A stretch of 14,465 nt of DNA from Cyanobacteriota bacterium (GCA_027592485.1 JAQCKL010000045.1:1-14465); one strand, 5' to 3'; shown: positions 6,714-14,399, numbered from the stretch's first letter. The notes: generated by a model not told the origin, from the sequence alone. Translations and numbers: made by a program.

Positions 6714-7295
6714 TCAATAGCAATACCGCCCATTGGTGTTGGGATAGTCTTGCCCCTGCCCCTTGCGGGTCGCGCCCAACAAAGTCGAGATCACCACACA
6801 GCGACTATCTTGAACGGTGCCACTTTTGTGAATGACGGTGACGGTGCTGAGGCGATGGATCACCTCTCCTTGATGGCCAAAGCGTACATAGTAAATGCCG
6901 CCGCTCTTGGCCAGGGTGGTATCGGGGCCATAAATTTCGACATTTTCATTGATGGGCGACCAAGCATCAACATCACTGGCCAATTGCTCATTGGGATGGA
7001 CGGCCCACTCCCACTGCCCGGCGCGTTCCCGTAGGCTAAAGCGCCAAGACTGACGGTGGGTGCTAGCAAGGGTTTGGGCCATCTGAACACCCTGATGCAG
7101 CTCTTCCCGAGCCAGGGTCACCTGGCGGTTTTGGAAAAATCCAATCCAATCCGGGGCTGCAATCCCCGCCACAATCCCTACGAGCACGACGACGACCATC
7201 GCCTCTAGTAAGGTGAAGCCCTTAGGTCGAACCGGTTTAGCCTGTTGTAGCCGTAAACGATGCAGGCGATTGAAAAGAACCATCCGTTTCCGCAA
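6714..7295 (-). CDS. Type IV pilin-like / GspH-FimT family pseudopilin
   Basis: The protein carries a class III prepilin signal: a basic leader ending in RPKG, then FTLLEAMVVVVLVGIVAGIAAP. Cleavage is expected between Gly26 and Phe27, with the conserved glutamate at mature position 5 (Glu31). The hydrophobic helix (about 29-47) is followed by a globular domain with a FimT/GspH-like look (LAREELHQGVQMAQTLA) and two cysteines near the C-terminus (Cys166 and Cys192), possibly a disulfide loop. It would be processed by PilD and assembled as a minor pilin or pseudopilin. The 193-residue frame begins at TTG (7295); the ATG at 7283 gives 189 residues and is the likelier start. It is not next to other pil genes. 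No strong ribosome-binding site is seen. Confidence 0.87.
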   Translation of the reverse strand: MRKRMVLFNRLHRLRLQQAKPVRPKGFTLLEAMVVVVLVGIVAGIAAPDWIGFFQNRQVTLAREELHQGVQMAQTLASTHRQSWRFSLRERAGQWEWAVHPNEQLASDVDAWSPINENVEIYGPDTTLAKSGGIYYVRFGHQGEVIHRLSTVTVIHKSGTVQDSRCVVISTLLGATRKGQGQDYPNTNGRYCY

Positions 7296-7571
7296 ACCCT
7301 GATTCGACTTTAGGATACCTGGAAAACCCAGATCATTTTGCGGCCAAGCGTATGAATATAGCGCTGGTCACTTTGCTTAGGACACCTAGGATCGCCCTGA
7401 TACTTTGTACCTAAGCAAAGTGGCTCGCAGTCTTGTCCCACAGCATTTCCTGGCTTGATGAGGTACGGCTTATGTTCTGCCATTCAGGGTTGTCGCACCT
7501 CACAAGCTGCAAAAACGCTGTAACCGGACTAGCGACTGCTATATGCGGCAAGATCTGCTGTCGTCTTCTCC
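7296..7571. other. Intergenic region upstream of the pilin-like gene
   Basis: No gene is seen in these 276 bases. They contain a 13-bp inverted repeat (7369-7381/7410-7422) and a 14-base word, CTTTAGGATACCTG (7308-7321), that recurs at 4208-4221. On the minus strand this word reads GGTATCCTAAAG and could supply a TATCCT -10 box for the pilin-like gene. Confidence 0.5.
7369..7422. repeat. 13-bp inverted repeat upstream of the pilin-like gene
   Basis: CACTTTGCTTAGG (7369-7381) and CCTAAGCAAAGTG (7410-7422) are perfect reverse complements separated by 28 bases. No T-run follows on either strand. It could be a regulator-binding pair, a remnant of a small repeat element or a hairpin in a 3' end; the sequence does not decide. 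Confidence 0.6.
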
Positions 7572-8387
7572 TCAATCGGCATCCCTCAACTGAATGCCAT
7601 AAAGGGTCATCTCCGCTTCCTTCAACCCCATAGGCAAGTGGACCCCAGCCATATTTGCCCCCAGAAAAGTTGTCTTGGCTGAAGCCTCAATATCCTGGAA
7701 CAACAGGATTAACCCCCGCAGGGTCAGCCATAGATACACCCCAGAGACCAACAGCCACAGGATTCCCCTGAAGTATTGATCAACGCTGAGGTGATTCAGG
7801 GCATTCACCCCAGCCAGAAAGGCAAAGCCATAGGTGGCAACGGTTCCAACGGCAAGGACTGCATTGCTCCATAAAACAGCATGGGTGATTCGGCTGGCGA
7901 TCGCCCCCAACCCCCCACAAACAACTGCCCCGATGATCGCCGCTTGGGGATCTTGTTCTAGGGCGGTGCCGATATAGAAGAACCCCAGCAATGCCCCAGT
8001 GACCAGGGCTAACGCAATTTTGGCGGCGGATCGATATCCAGCCATTGCGGCGATGACCATACCTGCTACCGCCAAAAAAGCTGCCAAGACCACCCCATAG
8101 CCATAGGCGGGGTGCTCGGGGGTGTTCCCCAAGCTGCCAAAGATCATCGTGCTGAAAGCATGGAAGGCGATCGCGCCGCTCCCCAACAGGACAGCCAGCC
8201 CTTTTACAATCGGCTCCGGCGCATAGCCAAAGCGGGCCTGTTCAAAGGTGACCTGCTGCAATTGAGCCCCCCTAAAATCACAGCCCCGCAGATCGCAATG
8301 GCTAAAGTCGGCTCCCTGCAAAGTCTGACCTCGAAAAGAGCGGTTTCTTAGGTTACGGTGAGCAAGGTCAGGGGGAGCGATCGCCAT
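7572..8387 (-). CDS. Pentapeptide-repeat protein with multi-helix membrane domain
   Basis: Residues 13-55 hold about nine pentapeptide units (NLRNR SFRGQ TLQGA DFSHC DLRGC DFRGA and on). About six hydrophobic segments follow (roughly 62-85, 97-117, 122-141, 149-165, 169-193 and 206-230). A short C-terminal stretch (TFLGANMAGVHL, 240-251) looks like one or two degenerate repeats. The fusion of a short pentapeptide beta-helix to a membrane domain is known in cyanobacterial hypothetical proteins, but its role is unknown. The C-terminal repeat block looks short and may be worn down. The ATG at 8387 overlaps the divergent ATG of the glycosidase-family gene within CCATGG. This leaves no spacer for a promoter, and no Shine-Dalgarno is visible on this strand. 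Confidence 0.85.
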   Translation of the reverse strand: MAIAPPDLAHRNLRNRSFRGQTLQGADFSHCDLRGCDFRGAQLQQVTFEQARFGYAPEPIVKGLAVLLGSGAIAFHAFSTMIFGSLGNTPEHPAYGYGVVLAAFLAVAGMVIAAMAGYRSAAKIALALVTGALLGFFYIGTALEQDPQAAIIGAVVCGGLGAIASRITHAVLWSNAVLAVGTVATYGFAFLAGVNALNHLSVDQYFRGILWLLVSGVYLWLTLRGLILLFQDIEASAKTTFLGANMAGVHLPMGLKEAEMTLYGIQLRDAD

Positions 8388-8388
8388 G
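8371..8388. promoter_or_regulatory. Overlapping divergent start codons with a strong plus-strand ribosome-binding site
   Basis: The plus-strand ATG (8386-8388) and the minus-strand ATG (8387-8385) share two bases in CCATGG. A GGGGGAG run (8371-8377) lies eight bases before the plus start and supports it; a HIP1 site (8377-8384) fills the gap. Promoters for each gene would have to lie inside the other coding region. Confidence 0.7.
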
Positions 8389-9294
8389 GAACGAGGCCAG
8401 TTAGGACAACTTTTGCGAGGGGTCGTGGGGGCAGTGCTGTGCTTGCCCCTTGTGCTTTATGGCAGATCCCAAAGCCAGCGTCCACCCCGCAGCGATCTAC
8501 AGCAGGCGTTATTTCAGGGGGTGACCTACGAGCGCCTCAGCCGGGATGCGCCCCGCCCCCATGTGATTCACATTGTCACCATCGATCTCACTGTTCCTGG
8601 CGTCAAACTCTTTGTCACCCCAGGTGATTCCGAAACATTGCCCCAGCCCGATGGACCGACAACAGAGACCTCTGCCCGCACAGTGACTGAGTTTCTACAG
8701 GAATTTGATGTCCAGGTGGCGATTAATGCGGGCTATTTCTACCTTTTTCGAGAAAAAACACCCTGGAACTACTATCCCCATTCTGGAGATCGCGTCAATG
8801 TGGTCGGTCAGGGCATTTCGGCGGGGCAGCCCTACTCTCCGCCCCAGTCCGATTGGCCGGTGCTTTGCTTCGACCTAGCCCATCGGGTTCAAATTCTGGA
8901 AGCCGGGACCTGCCCTCCGGGCACCGTGGGGGCGATCTCTGGCAACACCACCCTGCCACTCTCAGAACCCCCTGCCGCCTCAGACCCAAACCGGCCCTAT
9001 GGCCGCACGATCGTCGCCACTGACGATGCTGGTGAAACCCTCTGGCTGATTGTGGTGGACGGTAAGCAACCCGATTACAGCGAGGGGATTACCCTGACGG
9101 AAATCGCGCCCCTTTTAACCGAACTGGGTGCAGATATTGCCCTCAATCTCGATGGCGGTGGCTCTACGACGCTGGTGGCGGGATTCCCAGCCCAGGTCAA
9201 GGTCATCAATGCCCCTATTCACACGAAATGGCCTATGCGAGAGCGGCCCGTTGCCACTCACCTGGGCATCTACGCTGAGCCGCTGTCTGAGTGA
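8386..9294 (+). CDS. Phosphodiester glycosidase (NAGPA/DUF2233) family protein, exported
   Basis: The 302-residue protein begins with an N-terminal signal or anchor (residues 1-27, basic start then VVGAVLCLPLVLYG). The family core follows: VAINAGYF (111-118), GAISGNTTL (182-190), RTIVATD (207-213), VVDGKQPDYSEGITLTE (223-239), ALNLDGGGSTTLV (252-264) and RPVATHLGI (287-295). The family includes the mammalian enzyme that uncovers mannose-6-phosphate and many bacterial secreted proteins acting on sugar phosphodiesters in envelope polymers. The exact bacterial substrate is unknown. It probably works in the periplasm or cell envelope. GGGGGAG eight bases before the ATG supports the start. The gene converges on trpD with a 40-base spacer. 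Confidence 0.9.
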   Translation: MERGQLGQLLRGVVGAVLCLPLVLYGRSQSQRPPRSDLQQALFQGVTYERLSRDAPRPHVIHIVTIDLTVPGVKLFVTPGDSETLPQPDGPTTETSARTVTEFLQEFDVQVAINAGYFYLFREKTPWNYYPHSGDRVNVVGQGISAGQPYSPPQSDWPVLCFDLAHRVQILEAGTCPPGTVGAISGNTTLPLSEPPAASDPNRPYGRTIVATDDAGETLWLIVVDGKQPDYSEGITLTEIAPLLTELGADIALNLDGGGSTTLVAGFPAQVKVINAPIHTKWPMRERPVATHLGIYAEPLSE

Positions 9295-9334
9295 TCGCCT
9301 CTGAGGCTCATCATAGCGAGAGGGTAGTTATCCC

Positions 9335-10411
9335 TTACCCCTTCAGAAAGGCCACGAGGGCTTCGAGTTTGTCCCATGCCGCGCCACTGGCAAGAACGTC
9401 GCGGGCTTGGGTCACGCCAGCGGCGATCGCCCCCTCCAAACTGTCCCCTTGCGCTAAGCCTGCCACCTTCAGGGCCAACGCCGCATTCAAAATCACCACA
9501 TCCCGTTGGGCGTCGGTGCCTTTACCTTGTAGAACATTCCGCAAAATCGCAGCGTTTTCATCTACTTCGCCCCCCCGCAGGGCCGATAGGTCCGCCTGGG
9601 TGAGGCCGTAGTCCGCTGGGTTGAGCACCGCCGACTGGACGGTGCCATTGGCCAGTACCGCCAAATCGGTGGCGTCGCCCAAACCGGCTTCATCCAAGCG
9701 CTCTCGCCCATGCAGCACGATCCCTTGGGGCAAGCCCAATTGGTTCAAGGCCGTCGCCATGGTGGTGATAATGGCGGGGTCAAACACGCCAATCACTTGG
9801 CCGGTGGGTCGAAGCGGGTTGACCAATGGCCCCAATAGGTTAAAGACTGTCCGCACCTTCAGGGTGCCCCGTAGGGGGGCAACGGCCTTCATGGCCGGGT
9901 GCCAGCCCCGCGCAAAGAGAAAGGTGATCCCCACGGCTTTCACCGCATCCCGCACCTTCGCGGGATCGGCACTGAGATCCACCCCCAGAGATTCAAGCAC
10001 ATCGGCGGAACCCACCTTACTGGAGGCGGAGCGGTTGCCGTGCTTGGCCACCGCCACCCCCGCCGCTGCCGCCACAAAGGCCACCGCCGTAGAGATATTA
10101 AAGGTGTGGGAGCCATCGCCACCGGTGCCGCAGGTGTCGATCATGGGGCTGGGCAGGGTCGGGTCAGCGGCATCGCCCCCGAGGGACTGCCCCTGGAGCA
10201 CCCGCGCCATCCCGGCCAACTCATCGGCAGAGACGCCCTTGGCCTGGATCGCCGCCAAAATTGCCCCCGACATAATCGGGTCGATAGACTCCGTTAGCCA
10301 GCCCCGCATCAGGGTTTCAGCCTGGTTCATGGAAAGGGACTGGCGATCAATCAACTGCTGGAGCAGGGTGGGCCAATTTTGCGTGGGGGAATCAGCGATC
10401 GCGGTTGCCAC
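9335..10411 (-). CDS. trpD: Anthranilate phosphoribosyltransferase
   Basis: TrpD joins anthranilate to phosphoribosyl pyrophosphate, the second step of tryptophan synthesis, in the cytosol. The 358-residue protein has the PRPP-binding loop [15 protein letters not shown] (94-108), the substrate loop KHGNRSASS (123-131), NLLGPLVNP (191-199) and the metal-binding DE pair (240-241) in RLDEAGLGD. Length is normal for the family with a slightly long N-terminus. The start is GTG at 10411, preceded by GAGG about seven bases upstream. argJ lies upstream on the same strand, 87 bases away, with a GC hairpin between, so co-transcription is possible but not required. No other trp gene is nearby; scattered trp genes are usual in cyanobacteria. 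Confidence 0.97.
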   Translation of the reverse strand: MATAIADSPTQNWPTLLQQLIDRQSLSMNQAETLMRGWLTESIDPIMSGAILAAIQAKGVSADELAGMARVLQGQSLGGDAADPTLPSPMIDTCGTGGDGSHTFNISTAVAFVAAAAGVAVAKHGNRSASSKVGSADVLESLGVDLSADPAKVRDAVKAVGITFLFARGWHPAMKAVAPLRGTLKVRTVFNLLGPLVNPLRPTGQVIGVFDPAIITTMATALNQLGLPQGIVLHGRERLDEAGLGDATDLAVLANGTVQSAVLNPADYGLTQADLSALRGGEVDENAAILRNVLQGKGTDAQRDVVILNAALALKVAGLAQGDSLEGAIAAGVTQARDVLASGAAWDKLEALVAFLKG

Positions 10412-10449
10412 AGGAGTCCTCGGGGTCTAAGTACAGCAAGGTCTAGGTG

Positions 10450-10455
10450 AGTATA
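10450..10455 (-). promoter_or_regulatory. Candidate -10 box upstream of trpD
   Basis: On the minus strand TATACT lies about 40 bases before the trpD GTG. The best -35-like hexamer (TTGACG) is 25 bases further up, too far for a standard promoter, with a GC hairpin in between. Weak evidence. Confidence 0.25.
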
Positions 10456-10460
10456 TCGTA

Positions 10461-10481
10461 GGGACGCAGGGGTCTGCGCCC
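10461..10481. repeat. GC hairpin between argJ and trpD
   Basis: GGGaCGCAG (10461-10469) pairs with CTGCGCCC (10474-10481) with a single-base bulge and a 4-base loop. It lies 18 bases beyond the argJ stop. There is no T-run on the minus strand, so it is at best a weak terminator. Its form, flanked by GTAGGGACG, resembles short palindromic intergenic repeats of bacterial genomes. Confidence 0.45.
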
Positions 10482-10498
10482 GTCAAAAATTAGCGTGA

Positions 10499-11740
10499 TC
10501 AAGTGGTGTACTCGGCATTGATGCGCACGTAGTTATAACTGAGGTCACACCCCCAAGCTTGGCCCACCCCCGGTCCAGTCCCCACCGATACTTGAATGGC
10601 GACGGTGTCGCTTTGCAGATAGTCCCCCGCTGCCGCATCAACCAAATACTGGTTGGCAGCCTGGCGGTCAAAGGGTTGGGGCTCGCCGTGGTCCATCAAC
10701 ACAAAGTCCCCCAATTGAATGGAGAGATCCCCCGGATCAAACCGGACCCCGGCTCGACCAGCGGCACCGGCAATGCGCCCCCAGTTGGGGTCACGGCCAA
10801 AGATGGCTGACTTCGTAAGGGATGAGCTGGCGATGGTGCGGGCAATGGCGCGGGCAGCGCCATCATCGGCGGCACCGGTGACGGTGACATCTAATAGGCA
10901 GGTAGCCCCTTCCCCATCACGGGCGATGGTCTTGGCCAGGTAAATGCACACCTCGGTGAGCAGGGCTTCGAGGCGATCGGCGGCGGGTCCCGGTTCAGTA
11001 ATGGCGGGGGTACGGGATTGGCCATTGGCAAGGGCCAGTAGGCAATCGTTGGTACTGGTATCGCCATCGACGGTGATTTGGTTGAAGCTGCGATCGGCGG
11101 CGCGGCGCAACATCGCTTGCCACAGGGGGGGCGAAACGATCGCATCACAGGTCACAAAGGCCAACAGGGTCGCCATGTTGGGGTGAATCATCCCCGAGCC
11201 CTTGGCGATCCCCCCCACCCGCACCGGGCGACCATCCATTTCAATTTCCAGGGCGATGGATTTGGGCACCAGATCGGTGGTGACAATGGCTGGGGCCGCC
11301 GCGTCGGAGCCGTTAGGGGAGAGGGCACCCACTAATTTGGGGATGCCCGCCGTGAGAGCATCCATCTTAATGGGCTGGCCAATCACGCCGGTCGAGGCGA
11401 CCAACACAGCTTCGGGGGCAATATTCAGGGCGGCGGCCACGGTTTTGGCGCTAGTGACCGCATCTTTCCAACCCTGGGGACCGGTGCAAGCGTTGGCTTG
11501 TCCGGCATTCACCAAAATCGCCTGGGCGGCGGCTTTGGCTTCGAGCCGCTGTTGGCAGTAGTCCACACAGGCGGCGCGCACTTGGTTGGTGGTATACACC
11601 CCCGCAGCGATCGCTTCGGTATCCGAAACAATCAGCGCCAAGTCGCTGGCCCCAGAGGGCTTCAGTCCCGCCGCAATCCCCGCCGCCCGAAATCCTTTGG
11701 GGGCGGTCACGCCCCCCTCAACCACCCGCCAATCTGCCAT
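10499..11740 (-). CDS. argJ: Bifunctional ornithine acetyltransferase / N-acetylglutamate synthase
   Basis: ArgJ moves the acetyl group from N-acetylornithine to glutamate. This recycles acetyl in arginine synthesis, and bifunctional members can also use acetyl-CoA. The 413-residue precursor has the autocleavage site KGSGMIHPNMATLLAF: Thr191 is the expected new N-terminal nucleophile after Ala190|Thr191 cleavage into alpha and beta chains. The oxyanion-hole motif TGVIG (117-121) and the family C-terminus YVRINAEYTT are present. The start is the ATG at 11740, seven bases after GGGGGC. A good sigma-70 promoter (TTGGCG-16-TATAAT) lies 32-59 bases upstream. Whether this copy accepts acetyl-CoA cannot be told from sequence. 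It is the only arg gene in the window. Confidence 0.97.
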   Translation of the reverse strand: MADWRVVEGGVTAPKGFRAAGIAAGLKPSGASDLALIVSDTEAIAAGVYTTNQVRAACVDYCQQRLEAKAAAQAILVNAGQANACTGPQGWKDAVTSAKTVAAALNIAPEAVLVASTGVIGQPIKMDALTAGIPKLVGALSPNGSDAAAPAIVTTDLVPKSIALEIEMDGRPVRVGGIAKGSGMIHPNMATLLAFVTCDAIVSPPLWQAMLRRAADRSFNQITVDGDTSTNDCLLALANGQSRTPAITEPGPAADRLEALLTEVCIYLAKTIARDGEGATCLLDVTVTGAADDGAARAIARTIASSSLTKSAIFGRDPNWGRIAGAAGRAGVRFDPGDLSIQLGDFVLMDHGEPQPFDRQAANQYLVDAAAGDYLQSDTVAIQVSVGTGPGVGQAWGCDLSYNYVRINAEYTT

Positions 11741-11771
11741 TAACTTGCCCCCACTGCAAATCCGAAACCTG

Positions 11772-11799
11772 ATTATAGGATCCTGAGCAGGCGCGCCAA
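11772..11799 (-). promoter_or_regulatory. Sigma-70-type promoter of argJ
   Basis: On the minus strand TTGGCG (11799-11794) is followed after 16 bases by a perfect TATAAT (11777-11772). The transcription start would be near 11765, giving a leader of about 25 bases before the argJ ATG at 11740. Confidence 0.65.
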
Positions 11800-11833
11800 A
11801 CCTGACAGGGCTGCACCGGCAAACAGGACGTTG

Positions 11834-12736
11834 TCATCCTTTAGGTTGGTAGCGCATGGTTTGGTAGCGCACCCATCCCGCAAATACCGCGCTGGTCAAA
11901 AACATCAGCAGACTATAGATTGCAGCGGGAATCGCCATGTCAGGGCTATTCAGGAAAGTCGGGGCACTGGCCACCGCGATCGCTAAGGTGCCATTTTGAA
12001 TGCCAACTTCGACGGTAATTGCCTTAGCCGTAGGTTGATCCAGTTTCGCCAGGGTGGCGATGCCATAACCCAGGACCATGGTGAGCACATTTAAGGTGAG
12101 GGTGACCCCACCCACTTGCCCAAAGAAACCGGCCACATCGGCCCGCTCCTTCAGCAGTAAGCCAAAAATGATTAAGGCTAAGAAAAAGAGGGATAGCCAC
12201 TTGACCCGTTTTTCTAGGGTCGCCGCCAATTTGGGGGCGTAGTGATGGAGCGTCATCCCTAAGGAAACGGGAATCAGGGTAATCACCGCAATCTGCAGCA
12301 CCGTTGGCAGGAATGGCAACTGCAGCGCGGCCTCTGCCCCCATGAAATGGGCCATGGCTAGGTTCACAATCAGCGGTATTGTCAACACCGTAATCAGGCT
12401 GCTGATCGCCGTCAGGGTAATGGATAGGGCTACATTTCCCCTCACCAAGTAGGTGACCAGATTGGAGGTCGGGCCACCGGGGCAAGCCGCCAAAATCATC
12501 ACCCCCACGGCCAACTCAGGGGTTAAGGGAAAAACCATGGCTAGGACAAAGCCCACGACGGGTAGCAGCAGCAACTGAGCAGCTAGCCCTAAAATCACGG
12601 CCTTGGGATCCACAAAAATCCGCTGGAAGTCCGCTAAGGTGAGCCCTAATCCCATACCCAGCATGATGATAAACAGGGCTAAGGGCAGAACCACCGCCGT
12701 CAGAACACTGGGTTCCATAGATATTGAGAAGGACAA
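11834..12736 (-). CDS. Bile acid:sodium symporter (BASS/SBF) family transporter
   Basis: The protein is a hydrophobic transporter with about nine to ten membrane helices and carries both BASS signatures. With numbering from the ATG at 12718 these are ACPGGPTSN (78-86), a broken-helix motif near the sodium sites, and EVGIQNGTLAIAVA (237-250). Bacterial and plastid relatives move organic acids such as pyruvate, bile-acid-like compounds or pantoate with sodium; the substrate here is unknown. The longest frame starts at TTG (12736, 300 residues). The ATG at 12718 gives 294 residues starting MEPSVLTAVVLP and is the likelier start. Neither has a strong ribosome-binding site. It sits between purK and argJ on the same strand, with gaps that suggest a separate unit. 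Neighbours give no clue to substrate. Confidence 0.9.
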   Translation of the reverse strand: MSFSISMEPSVLTAVVLPLALFIIMLGMGLGLTLADFQRIFVDPKAVILGLAAQLLLLPVVGFVLAMVFPLTPELAVGVMILAACPGGPTSNLVTYLVRGNVALSITLTAISSLITVLTIPLIVNLAMAHFMGAEAALQLPFLPTVLQIAVITLIPVSLGMTLHHYAPKLAATLEKRVKWLSLFFLALIIFGLLLKERADVAGFFGQVGGVTLTLNVLTMVLGYGIATLAKLDQPTAKAITVEVGIQNGTLAIAVASAPTFLNSPDMAIPAAIYSLLMFLTSAVFAGWVRYQTMRYQPKG

Positions 12737-12806
12737 TGCCCAGCCATCTTACCGACCAACCCGATGAATGACTAGACGTATGGATCAGCCCGGATTTTCC
12801 GATGAG

Positions 12807-12863
12807 ATGGCAGTCGCCAGTTCGATTACGTCCCCCTGAAGCCGCCGGACTGGCGACTGCCAT
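12807..12863 (-). terminator. Long hairpin spanning the purK stop codon
   Basis: ATGGCAGTCGCCAGTTCG (12807-12824) pairs with CGGACTGGCGACTGCCAT (12846-12863) over 18 positions with one G.U, around a 21-base loop that contains the purK TAA (12826-12828). No U-tract follows on the minus strand. It may act as a factor-dependent terminator or an mRNA 3'-end stabiliser. The stem is certain; its role is inferred. Confidence 0.6.
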
Positions 12864-13992
12864 ACCAGAGAGATTCCACCTGATGGATGAGCGCATCTAG
12901 ATCGGTTGAGTCTGTGGCCGTCACGGTCACATGCCCCAGCTTCCGACCTGGACGGGACTCGGCCTTGCCGTACCAATACAGGTGGGCATTGGGGAGTTGG
13001 GCTAGGCGCGATCGCTGCTCAGCATAATCGTGGCGGGCCGTCTCAAAGCCCAATAGATTCACCATCACCGCCCGAGCACAGGTCATGGCCGGACTGCCCA
13101 AAGGCTGCCCAATCACCGCCCGTAACTGCTGCTCAAATTGCGAGGTTTCACAGGCATCGAGACTGTAATGGCCAGAATTGTGGGTCCGGGGGGCCACTTC
13201 GTTGACGAGCAGGCGATCGCCCGGAGCCAAAAACAACTCGATTCCCAACACCCCCACATAGTCAAGGTGCTCGACCAGGGTGTGAGCGAAGCGACTCACG
13301 GTGGCCTGAATCGGCTCAGACACCGCTGCGGGAGCAATCACCCGACGACAAACCTGATCAACCTGCTGGGTTTCAACGGTGGGATAAACCACCACCTGCC
13401 CATCAAGGCCTCGGGCGACCATCACGGCCAATTCTTTCTCAAAGGGGATGAATTCTTCGAGCAACACCTCAGGGCGACCGAGCTGCGCCCAGATCGCTTG
13501 AAGTTGCGACCAATCCTGAACGATGCAGGTGCCTTGACCGTCGTAGCCTAAACGCCGGGTTTTCATGACTAGGGGCCAGCCTAACGGGGCGGCCTCGGCC
13601 TCGACATCAACGAGGCTGTAGCCAGGGGAGAGGGTCACAAACCGGGGATTGGGTAACCCAGCCGCTTGCAAACATTGCCGCTGGTCATATTTGTCCAGCA
13701 AGGGGGCCAGGGCATCGAGGCTAGGTCGAAAAACCACCCCCTGGCGGGCCAGGGGCAAGAGGGCCTCTAAATCAACAAATTCATTTTCAAAGGAGATGCG
13801 ATCACACTGCTGGGAGAGGCGCAGGGTGGCAGAGGCATCCGCCACTGGAGCCAGGACAACTGCTGTGGCGATCTTTGCGGCAGGGTCGTCTTGGCGGGGG
13901 GTTTGAATAACGAGATCCAGCCCCAAAGCCTGAGCGCCTGCCGCCATCATCCAAGCCAATTGGCCGCCCCCGATAATACCAACGCGCTCCAT
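12826..13992 (-). CDS. purK: 5-(carboxyamino)imidazole ribonucleotide synthase
   Basis: PurK uses ATP and bicarbonate to turn aminoimidazole ribonucleotide into N5-CAIR in purine synthesis; PurE then rearranges the product. From the ATG at 13992 the protein has 388 residues. It opens with the preATP-grasp motif VGIIGGGQLAWMM (4-16). The ATP-grasp core follows: MKTRRLGYDGQGT (143-155), VLLEEFIPFEKELAV (176-190) and NEVAPRTHNSGHYSLDA (264-280). The PurK C-terminal domain includes MVNLLGF (310-316) and KLGHVTVTA (351-359). The frame extends 18 codons upstream to 14046, but MERVGIIGGG is the family N-terminus and GAAGGG lies just before it. The 3' end is inside an 18-bp stem. purE is not in the window. 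The gene lies 100 bases downstream of the ArsR-type gene on the same strand. Confidence 0.96.
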   Translation of the reverse strand: MERVGIIGGGQLAWMMAAGAQALGLDLVIQTPRQDDPAAKIATAVVLAPVADASATLRLSQQCDRISFENEFVDLEALLPLARQGVVFRPSLDALAPLLDKYDQRQCLQAAGLPNPRFVTLSPGYSLVDVEAEAAPLGWPLVMKTRRLGYDGQGTCIVQDWSQLQAIWAQLGRPEVLLEEFIPFEKELAVMVARGLDGQVVVYPTVETQQVDQVCRRVIAPAAVSEPIQATVSRFAHTLVEHLDYVGVLGIELFLAPGDRLLVNEVAPRTHNSGHYSLDACETSQFEQQLRAVIGQPLGSPAMTCARAVMVNLLGFETARHDYAEQRSRLAQLPNAHLYWYGKAESRPGRKLGHVTVTATDSTDLDALIHQVESLWYGSRQSGGFRGT

Positions 13993-14064
13993 GGGCAACC
14001 CTTCACAACCTACGACCTCACCATAGCGGAAAGGGGCGCTGCCCAAAGGCCGAGTCCCAGGAAT

Positions 14065-14078
14065 GCCCTCGGAAGGGC
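14065..14078 (-). terminator. Small hairpin after the ArsR-type gene
   Basis: GCCCT (14065-14069) pairs with AGGGC (14074-14078) around a 4-base loop, 15 bases beyond the ArsR-type stop. No U-tract follows, so it is a weak candidate only. Confidence 0.3.
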
Positions 14079-14092
14079 AGCCAGAAATCCCC

Positions 14093-14399
14093 TCAGGCTT
14101 TCCCTGCCGTCATTCCCGCCGCCCGTAAAACGGCTTCCAGCAAACCGGGGAAGCGTTCCGCCAAATCTTCCCGGCGCAGCGAATTCATGTGCTGCGTGCC
14201 CTGCTTGCGGCAATAAATCACCCCCGACTCCCGCAAAATCTTGAAATGGTGGGAGAGGGTCGACTTCGCCACACACACATCGATCGCCGCACAAGGCAAC
14301 TCCTTTTCCATTGCCAAGCACTTAACAATCTCTAGCCGCACCGGGTCCCCAAGGGCATACAACACGCCCTCCAGAGAGATGTCAGCCTGATCGGGATGA
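14093..14399 (-). CDS. ArsR-type HTH transcriptional regulator, 5' end disrupted at the window-end repeat
   Basis: The protein is a winged-helix regulator of the ArsR type. ISLEGVLYALGDPVRLEIVKCLA forms the first helices. The recognition region includes AAIDVCVAKSTLSHHFKILRESGVI, and the wing (YCRKQGTQHMNSL) follows. ArsR proteins repress by binding operator DNA and release on metal or redox signals, but many members lack metal sites. Three cysteines lie in or near the helix-turn-helix and wing, yet the classic ELCVCDL metal motif is absent. The only usable starts are GTG at 14365 (90 residues) or the rare CTG at 14374. The frame stays open further up through YHPDQAD into the 66-bp terminal repeat (PKWRRL) and hits a TAA there. 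I recall the LYHPD stretch as part of the normal N-terminus in cyanobacterial relatives, so the true start codon has probably been lost at the repeat junction. Confidence 0.8.

Noticed and set aside
7500..7575. Possible frameshifted pentapeptide tail (TTADLAAYSSR) after the 7572 stop
   Set aside because: Only one pentapeptide-like unit is seen, in another frame, before a stop; too short to support a frameshift.
9621..10430. 269-residue open frame on the plus strand opposite trpD
   Set aside because: It is antisense to a clear trpD with all catalytic motifs; the product has no domain features and reflects high GC.
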